From Liquidambar formosana (lineage: Eukaryota; Streptophyta; Magnoliopsida; Saxifragales; Altingiaceae), in NCBI GenBank assembly GCA_039720395.1, contig CM077824.1, forward strand, positions 19,491,046 to 19,555,045: a stretch of DNA of 64,000 nt. The letters are read 5' to 3'. Position 1 is the stretch's first letter; every line of letters begins with the position of its first letter. Of this stretch, positions 57,325-64,000 are shown piece after piece. Under the pieces are notes generated by a model. That model saw only the letters and a program-made list of their open reading frames with translations. It had not been told where the DNA came from and ran no database searches. A program made the translations under genes and the position numbers.

Positions 57325-59920
57325 TGTGATGACCTAAATTATTTATATATATAGAGGGATCATTAGCTGAACCCACCACTTGCATTTGCTTCAGATATAT
57401 ATATATGTATTGAGGGATCATTAGCCGCACCCATAGCCGCACCCACCACTTACTTTTGCTTTAGATATATATATATATGTATAGAGGAATCATTAGCTGC
57501 ACCTACCACTGGCATCTGCTTTGGTTATATTTATATGTATAGAGGGATCGAGACAGAGAGTTAAAGAAAGAGCAACATAGAGAGAGAAATTGAGGAAGAA
57601 CAGAGGAGAAAAAAAAAGAGTGGTCTGGTAGAGGTTTTTGGCTGAGTTCGTGGAGCTCTCTTAGTGAGGTAAAATCCTCACCTCCTCTATCGTTGATTTC
57701 ATATATATATATATATATATATAAATATCACGTACTGTGTATATATATATATATGTATATGCAATTTTATTTTCTGATGTTATTCTTAGAAAGGATGATC
57801 ATATTTTATGTTTTTGGGACCAAGGAACACCATGGTAGTGTCAAATTTTAGAGAAATTGACTGTAGGTTGAAGTTTTAGAAATTTTAGAATTTTGGATCA
57901 TGATAACCCGAAACTTTAGGCTTAAAAACAAATATGATTTTATAGGATTCTGAATGAACAATTTATAGTCGCACGTAGTACTCCGCATGAGCTTCGATTC
58001 GACACTTGAATCACTGAAAACGGTTAAGAAACAAGGGAGATATTAATCGTCGAAGTTGGCCCGTTGAATACACGGTGTAACCCGGTTACACAATTCAACC
58101 CGCGGGAGGTTGAAGATGACCCCATAGGTCTATGATCCTGTGTGGGTGCATCTGTGTACCTTACCGTGTTCTCACGCATTTAAAAGCCATACGATAATCA
58201 TATGAACCCCAAATTTGACCGTTGGACTCGTCTTGGAGGGCCCTACCATGTGGGACCCTTAGTTGATCATTTTGACCAAGTTTAACTGTAGTTTGACTTT
58301 TTGGCCAAATTAATATTTATTAAAAATTCCAGAAAATATCAGAAAAATTCCAAAAATTATAGAAAATTCCCAGAAATTATAGAGAGTGTTTTAAAAATAA
58401 TTTTGATGATTTTGGGACCACAGTTCACTGTTAGAAGGCCAATAGTAATTTTTGAGTGCGTTATATTTATTTTGAAATTTACCTAAAGATTTCGTATGCA
58501 TAATTATCAGATTTTATCAGTCCTCGGGAAGACCCTAGGGAGCATTAACGCTGCATTCGCATTGTCAGTGTCTATCACGTGGTTTTGGGTTGGTATTGCT
58601 CGCAATTGAGGTAGGAAATGTGGCTTCTTTACATTTAATATGGTGTTGTTCTATAAATGTGATTTTAAATGCCTTAATGATATTTTTGGATTTTCCCACT
58701 GATTTATAACCAAATATTTTTATTACTTGTTCAAAATTTAGGGAATCCTTCAATATATCATTTGATACGACTGTTTATATTGTTCCTTAAAGATACATGG
58801 TTATATACTCGTTTAAATGTTATTGTGAAATATCTGTTAAATGTGTGGAATTTTCGTGATACTTGGATTTTGGAAAAATGTTTTATAAATGTTGTTTACT
58901 TGGAAATGCTTTAGAAATGTTACTGAAATTCTAGAAATTTATCAAACATGTTTATGGATACTTTTGGACACTCGGATATTTATTTGAATGATGGAAAATG
59001 TTTTGGATATATGGACCTTGGGTCTTGGTATGCATCAAATGGGTGGGGGCATCACAATGAAGTGGTGTCCTGCGTTGAGAATACTCCGCGAATAGCAAGC
59101 AGGGTAAAGTGCCCTTGGGTGAAAGACCCTGAAGCCCTCGAGGAAGAACGCCGCGTAGGTGTTGGTTATTTTCGTGCTTGGCTGAGCCGGGGGTTGACGT
59201 GACGACGTAACCTATGATTAGCGACGGTTGATGCATGGTTTGATCCCATAGTCTTGGGAATCGGAGATACTATGAGAATTTTGGGAAATTAACTCAAAAC
59301 CCACATAAAGTATTGATTTGTGACTGATATTTGATTTTGAGTTATTAAATAATTTTAATTCATATACCGTGTATCTGCACATATATTAATTGTATAGAAT
59401 CCACACATATTTCCTATTGGGCTTTGCAGCTCATCCTATTATTATTTCAGATGATCAGGTGATGAGTGAGGGTTTGCCGATGGCGGATGCCTAGTGGCAT
59501 AATCTGAGGTTGGAACTTGAAGGTGGCATACTAACATAGTCATGGATGAGGATAGATGCACGTGCATTACATAGAGACTATGTTATTTTGATGTATGGAC
59601 ATTTCTATTATTATTATTGTTATTACCATTATTATTTAATGAACCTTGAATAGTTTGAATCCAACCTATGTGCCAGGGATGTTGGCATTATTTTGGGACC
59701 ATATATTATTATGGGCATGATGTGTGAGCATAACATTTCATATTAATTATTTGGGTATTATTGATGAGCTGGCACCATTATTATTAAAGATATTAAAAAA
59801 AAAAAATACACGTGGATTTGACTAAGTCTTCCGCAACTTTTATACTCTGACTTATCCACATGTACACCTTTTTACTTTGACTTTTATCCACGTGTCGACT
59901 CTCCGAGTCGGGGCGTGACA
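57325..59920. mobile_element. 2.6-kb solo LTR with perfect TGACG target duplication
   Basis: Begins TGTGATGACC and ends GGGGCGTGACA (TG...CA). TGACG lies at 57320-57324 and 59921-59925. The uninterrupted inverted copy at 60637-60856 lacks the insert, confirming the boundaries. No internal coding domain, primer-binding site or second LTR is visible, so a solo LTR formed by recombination is the simplest reading; a non-coding LARD-type element is the alternative. The strand is unknown. Confidence 0.75.
57335..57550. repeat. Tandem repeat of about 65-75 bp, three copies
   Basis: Units contain AGAGG(G/A)ATCATTAGC(T/C)G followed by ACCCACCACTTGCATTTGCTT and an (AT)n stretch. They sit just inside the start of the solo LTR. 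Confidence 0.7.
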
Positions 59921-60085
59921 TGACGTCTCCCAACAGTCTAGCAAAATCCAAGGATTCACAACGCACCACGTCGTTCACATATCACGGTCTACTCTCAACA
60001 ACGTTAACATCCGTTCCATTAATGCCAAGTTCACAGGAATATCCGTTTTGCATTTTTAGGAACCTTCTTTCCTTATTTTCTGAAT

Positions 60086-60636
60086 ACCTTTCTCATTCTT
60101 AAAGCTTTGCAAAATCATGTCCACTCTTGAAGCTTTGCAAATCATTTCTAAAGCCATGAATACTATTCTACCCATATTTGTATTGATTCAAGATTTTGCC
60201 CTCAATAAGAAGATGTTTGGCTACAACATTTCATCGAATACCTTTAATGCACAGAAAAAGCTATCAAAACAACAAAGACTTCATAAATTGAACCAATTCA
60301 ATACAACTGTAAGTAAACTGATAATTCAGAAACCACGCCCACCTTCCCCTCAAAAAAAAAAAAAAAAAGGAGGGAGAGAGAAAATTAATAGCTCTCAGAA
60401 CAAATATTATTTAATTCAAATGAGATGATATGCATTAGGAGATTCCATTCATTTCCTTTGTAGTGTGGATCTCCACGTACCAACCTGATTATTAGAAAAG
60501 AATCATGTGTAATTTGAAGAGATTCGAACCACTCCACGTCGTCAAAATCTGGTTGAGGGCAGAACGAATCGGATATGACTTCTGGGAAATTTGGGTAGAA
60601 AGCAATTCAATTGCAATTTACCCAAATGATTCGAGA
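60086..60636. other. Loop between inverted arms
   Basis: No gene recognised. It includes a short direct duplication of AGCTTTGCAAA(A)TCAT (about 60102-60148) and a poly(A) tract at 60351-60368. Confidence 0.4.
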
Positions 60637-60856
60637 GCAAAAGAGGAAAGAACGTAAATTTTTAGAAAGAATTAAGGTATTTTCCTGTGAACTTAGCGTT
60701 AACCGAACAAACGTTAACGTTGCTAAGAGTAGACCGTGAGAAGGAAAATAAGTAGACAACGTGGTGTGTTGTAAATCCTTGGATTTCGCTGGACTGTTGG
60801 GTGCCGTCGACTGGACCCAACTTGACAATATTGGGACTAGAGGTGAGCCGCTCCCT
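60637..60856. repeat. Right arm of the inverted duplication
   Basis: Intact, uninterrupted counterpart of the arm at 57284-57324 plus 59926-60085, with about 85% similarity by eye. Confidence 0.75.
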
Positions 60857-62061
60857 CTCTATTGGCTTTTCTACTCAAATCTCTCATTTCCTTGTATCTC
60901 TCTCTTGGGTTCCCCCCTCAAGACTCAAACCCCCAACGCCACAATCCTTCCTCTCTCTCCCTAATGTGTGTAGCCAGCAAATTCGTAACATCAAAGAGTA
61001 AGGTTGAGTCCCTCAATTAGTTTGAAATCGTCCCAAATTTGAGTGACCAAAAACTGTTTGATAAAGTTCATTGGAGTTCGAAAGCAAACCATGGGTATTT
61101 GAAGCTTGTCCATGTGTGGCATAATGGAGCGAAGCATAGAAAATACAGTGTTCGTACGTCTTCACATCTGAACCTCATGAACCCACTATAGTCTTGAATT
61201 ACCATTCCCTAAGCCATGCCATTGTGACTGTGTGTGATATATCCAAAGAATTTTAACATGTAAGGGAGCCTTCATAGCTGCTAATTGAAAGATAGTTAAG
61301 CCTTGGATTAGTTGGTCCTACTGCTACCTGTTGTCCATCATGGAGAACTAGGAAACTTCAATTTTTTTTTTGGATTTATGTGGCCATGTGGCTACTGGGT
61401 TCCTTCAGGCTATAATGGGTTGCCAACACATGAGGCTCTGGCCACTGGGAGCTTCTCTAACACCATCCAAAAAATGCACTGAAGGTGAAACTCATGCTTG
61501 CGACTTGTTACTGTAACGGAACACAATGAAAAACGGATTGACAATTTCTCTGTCAATCGCCCAATTGACAAGAATTTTTCTGTCAATTTTTTTTTTTAAT
61601 ACGTATCTTTATGTTCATCATGGGTCTTGTTTGATACATTTCAGCCAATAAATTCCAAAAGTATTCATTTGATGATAAATAGACTTGTTGGAACAACAGT
61701 TATGAAATTTTAAAGTTTGAAAAACATCATCAACTCCGTAACTAGTACTAACTACTTTCATGCTTTGAATGCGTACTGAAAGGTAGTTTTGTCTAGAACA
61801 GAGTCTAGGAACTTTTGGCATTAAAATGTTTTTGTCTGGACCTAATGAGGTACAAATATAATATGAGGGACCTCTGACCATACCTCCATTTTTTGTACCT
61901 CAAAAATGACAAGATAAAGAAACTTTTTAAATTAAAACGTCTTTGTTTTTTTGAACTAGGATAAAGCATTATCAACCAACCAAAGCTGAACTAAATCCTT
62001 TGCTTCATTCCTGTTTAGACTTGAATATTGGTCCATTGATAACAAATGGATAAAGAAAAAT

Positions 62062-62093
<32 letters not shown>

Positions 62094-62594
62094 GGGAGGT
62101 GGGGGGGGGGGTTTAAGCCTAATTCTTATTACTGTTTGTTGAGCAGCCATTGTTCCATCCAAGTGCAAAAATCTAGAATTAATGTTGATGGAGACTGGAG
62201 AATCATAACACACAGTGAGCTAGCATAGAAGAATTTTCTATATTCTATCCCTGTCAGGAGAATCAATCCTAGATCCTTACATAACTGGTTTATAGCCTTA
62301 TAGGGACAACTTGGTGACACATCTCATTCGTTAATTGCAGAAAATGACCATGTTAGTCAAAGAGTTTGATGATTCTCAAAAATAGCTGCCCTCCATTGAT
62401 TCAAATTTACACTAGGAAAAGAAAACCAATGCACGTGCGCACAACATACAAGGACAAAAAAAAAAAAAAAACCAAAAAGACCACCCTATAGGCGAGTATG
62501 TGGAACACTTGGGGTCACAGATTTTGGAACAAAAACCTTTTACTCACTGAACCTTTTTTTCTGAACAAAGACATTTGAGACTGATTTTTTTTGG
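60857..62594. other. Spacer downstream of TT12 copy 2
   Basis: No gene recognised. The part near 62105-62175 (TTATTACTGTTTGT, then CAGCCATTGTTCCATCCAAGTG) resembles 30455-30530 downstream of TT12 copy 1, so the tandem duplication extended past the 3' end of the gene. Confidence 0.5.
62062..62111. repeat. Poly(T)-poly(G) homopolymer junction
   Basis: About 31 T followed by G-rich sequence ending in 11 G. Confidence 0.85.
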
Positions 62595-63853
62595 TCATAT
62601 GCTGTCCACTAAGTCTAAGGCCTCTACATTTGCAGACTTCTCCAAGCGGTCAGCAGCTTTTGCAACCTACAAAAGAATTCAATTGATGGTGATTACATGC
62701 CCGAATGGAGTACATATTCCATATATAGTGGTAAGACAATAAGATCAAATTCAAAATTACCTCTGCATTCCAATTTGTTCTGGCTGTCAGAATAATCAAA
62801 GTTGCTGTTTGCAATAGAACTCCAATAATCATGCCCCACCAAATCCCCTGAACCAGACCCAACATGCATCAATTTCCATTATCTATGCAGAATTCCATTT
62901 TCTTAGTTGGTAAATTCCAATGGCATTATTTATGAAAAATACTTACTGCTACTCCTAAAGCAGTTTTGAAGCCAAGAACACATCCAATTGGGAGACCAAT
63001 GACATAGTATGTGGCCAGGTTAACATAGGCCACCACAGCTTGCCATCCACTCCCAATAGCCACCCCTGAAATTCCAAGAGCATGTTTTCAATACGAATTA
63101 ACACGGCCTGAACAGGGTCGACGCTGACCCAGTTGGCTGATCAATTGTTCGAGGATAGTGGAGTTAATTACCTGAGAGTATGGGCTGGATGCCATTTAAG
63201 AAAACAGAGATTGCAAGCAATGGGGTCAAATTGGACACTGCCTCAATCACCTCACTGTCACTTGTAAAAAGTTTGCTTAAGCCTTCCTGGAATATCAGAA
63301 CAATTGCACTGAAGACTATACTGATGAGAATGCTGGTGCCATTCACTACTAGCACTGAGAATTTTGCGACCCGTGGATGACCGGCCCCAAGCTCATTACT
63401 CACTCGAACACTGCAAACCCACCAAATTACATTAATATAACCTTTGTACTTATTCCGCTTTTGGTTGCCAAGAAAAAGTAAAAGAATATGGAAAAATGAA
63501 AACAACTTCTTGGCTACCAGTCTAAATGTAGTATTAATCTATTCTAAACCATTATATTTGTTACGAACCTGGCTGCCGCGCTAAGGCCCAACATAAACTG
63601 CATGTCCCAGTTCAAATAATTCATACTGAAAATTTATCACATTAGAACTTGTTAAGTATATATAACAATGGAAGGGAGCCAGAGAAGGAAACAGAGATGG
63701 TGTTGACATACCAAATGGAAATGGAGTCTAGTGAAATTGTTGGGTTGGAGAGGAGACCTGATATAAGCACTAGGCCTTGGTTGTACCACACCTCCAAACT
63801 GCATCATCAATGACCACAATAAACAATTAAGAGAATTACTATACTCCCTACTT

Positions 63854-63915
<62 letters not shown>

Positions 63916-64000
63916 TATCTATGACACATACCACAACATGACAGCAGAAGCAAGAGTGAGCTTGAAATATGGCCAAATCCCTTTAAAAGCTTTCATAGAG
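62595..64000 (-). CDS. TT12-like MATE transporter, copy 2 (3' part; truncated by the window edge)
   Basis: Same family and tonoplast flavonoid antiporter role inferred as for copy 1. Exons read on the minus strand: 64000 (incomplete) to 63932, 63798-63712, 63625-63569, 63410-63172, 63065-62947, 62847-62761 and 62666-62595. Every complete exon has the same length as its copy 1 counterpart (87, 57, 239, 119, 87, 72 nt) and identical phase. Landmarks: GIWPYFKLTLASAVML, YLNWDMQFMLGLSAAA, SVRVSNELGAGHPRVA, ISVFLNGIQPILS and a C terminus ending DLVDSI. The exon at 63172-63410 differs from copy 1 at about 10 of 79 residues, including an Arg-Val to Gln-Glu change before GLSKLF. No stop or frameshift is visible in this part. 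The N-terminal two-fifths and promoter lie beyond 64000. Confidence 0.9.
63852..63913. repeat. Compound (GT)n(GA)n microsatellite in TT12 copy 2
   Basis: About 13 GT followed by about 17 GA units, in the intron between exons 2 and 3. Confidence 0.9.

Larger units (their letters stand above)
57284..60085. repeat. Left arm of an inverted duplication, split by a solo LTR
   Basis: 57284-57324 plus 59926-60085 are inverted at about 60637-60856. Shared phrases are GAGC(A/G)GCTCACCTC, CAACAGTC(T/C)AGC, AAATCCAAGGATT, CACGGTCTACTCT and AAGTTCACAGGAA. The spacer between arms is about 0.55 kb, and each arm about 200 bp once the LTR is removed. No gene is visible. Confidence 0.75.

Noticed and set aside
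58301..59236. Short open frames within the solo LTR
   Set aside because: No domain resemblance, interrupted by repeats, and better explained as LTR sequence.
1..64000. CRISPR arrays, bacterial operons, tRNA or rRNA genes
   Set aside because: No regular spacer-repeat structure, no ribosome-binding-site gene clusters and no cloverleaf beyond SINE-type A/B boxes; the window is plant nuclear DNA.

Overview
The window is nuclear DNA of a flowering plant, most likely a eudicot. It is AT-rich, with GT-AG introns, plastid- and vacuole-type plant genes, and plant transposon families (Tat-type Ty3/Gypsy, Mutator, hAT, L1 and RTE LINEs, tRNA-derived SINEs). I see no bacterial or organellar signatures and no tRNA or rRNA genes. 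All exon models come from reading splice sites and frames by eye.

Only three host genes are well supported. (1) A P-class pentatricopeptide repeat (PPR) gene on + at 14731-29448 has seven exons and 575 codons and resembles Arabidopsis At3g59040. (2) A complete eight-exon MATE transporter gene on - at 31132-35282 has 506 codons and closely resembles TRANSPARENT TESTA 12 (At3g59030, DTX41). (3) A second TT12-like copy on - at 62595 runs off the right edge. Genes 1 and 2 are tail-to-tail neighbours. Their Arabidopsis counterparts also have adjacent locus numbers, so this looks like conserved microsynteny. The second MATE copy is a tandem duplicate, now separated from the first by about 27 kb that is mostly transposons.

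Layout. 1-14 kb is nested transposons. A SINE is split by a 1.16-kb Mutator-like element with a perfect 9-bp target duplication. A small hAT-like element is split by an 8.8-kb Mutator-like element (MULE) that carries a decayed MURA-type transposase and a decayed Ulp1-type protease gene, the arrangement described for Kaonashi MULEs. 14-29 kb is the PPR gene, whose introns hold LINE, hAT and SINE insertions. 29-35 kb holds the 3' spacer and TT12 copy 1. 35-44 kb contains three copies of a palindromic MITE with 9-bp target duplications, a tandem 1.2-kb duplication, an antisense LINE fragment and small MITEs. 44104-56442 is a near-complete Tat-lineage LTR retrotransposon with 1089-bp LTRs, AAACT target duplications, gag-pol on + and a three-exon plant-mobile-domain gene on -. 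57325-59920 is a 2.6-kb solo LTR with TGACG target duplications, lying in one arm of an inverted duplication. 62-64 kb is TT12 copy 2.

If the homology holds, the PPR protein acts in plastid RNA metabolism and the TT12 proteins act at the tonoplast in flavonoid loading. They share a neighbourhood, not a pathway. The most unusual content is the cargo on the two large transposons (Ulp1-like protease on the MULE, antisense plant-mobile-domain gene on the retrotransposon) and a duplicated zinc-binding module in the retrotransposon integrase.
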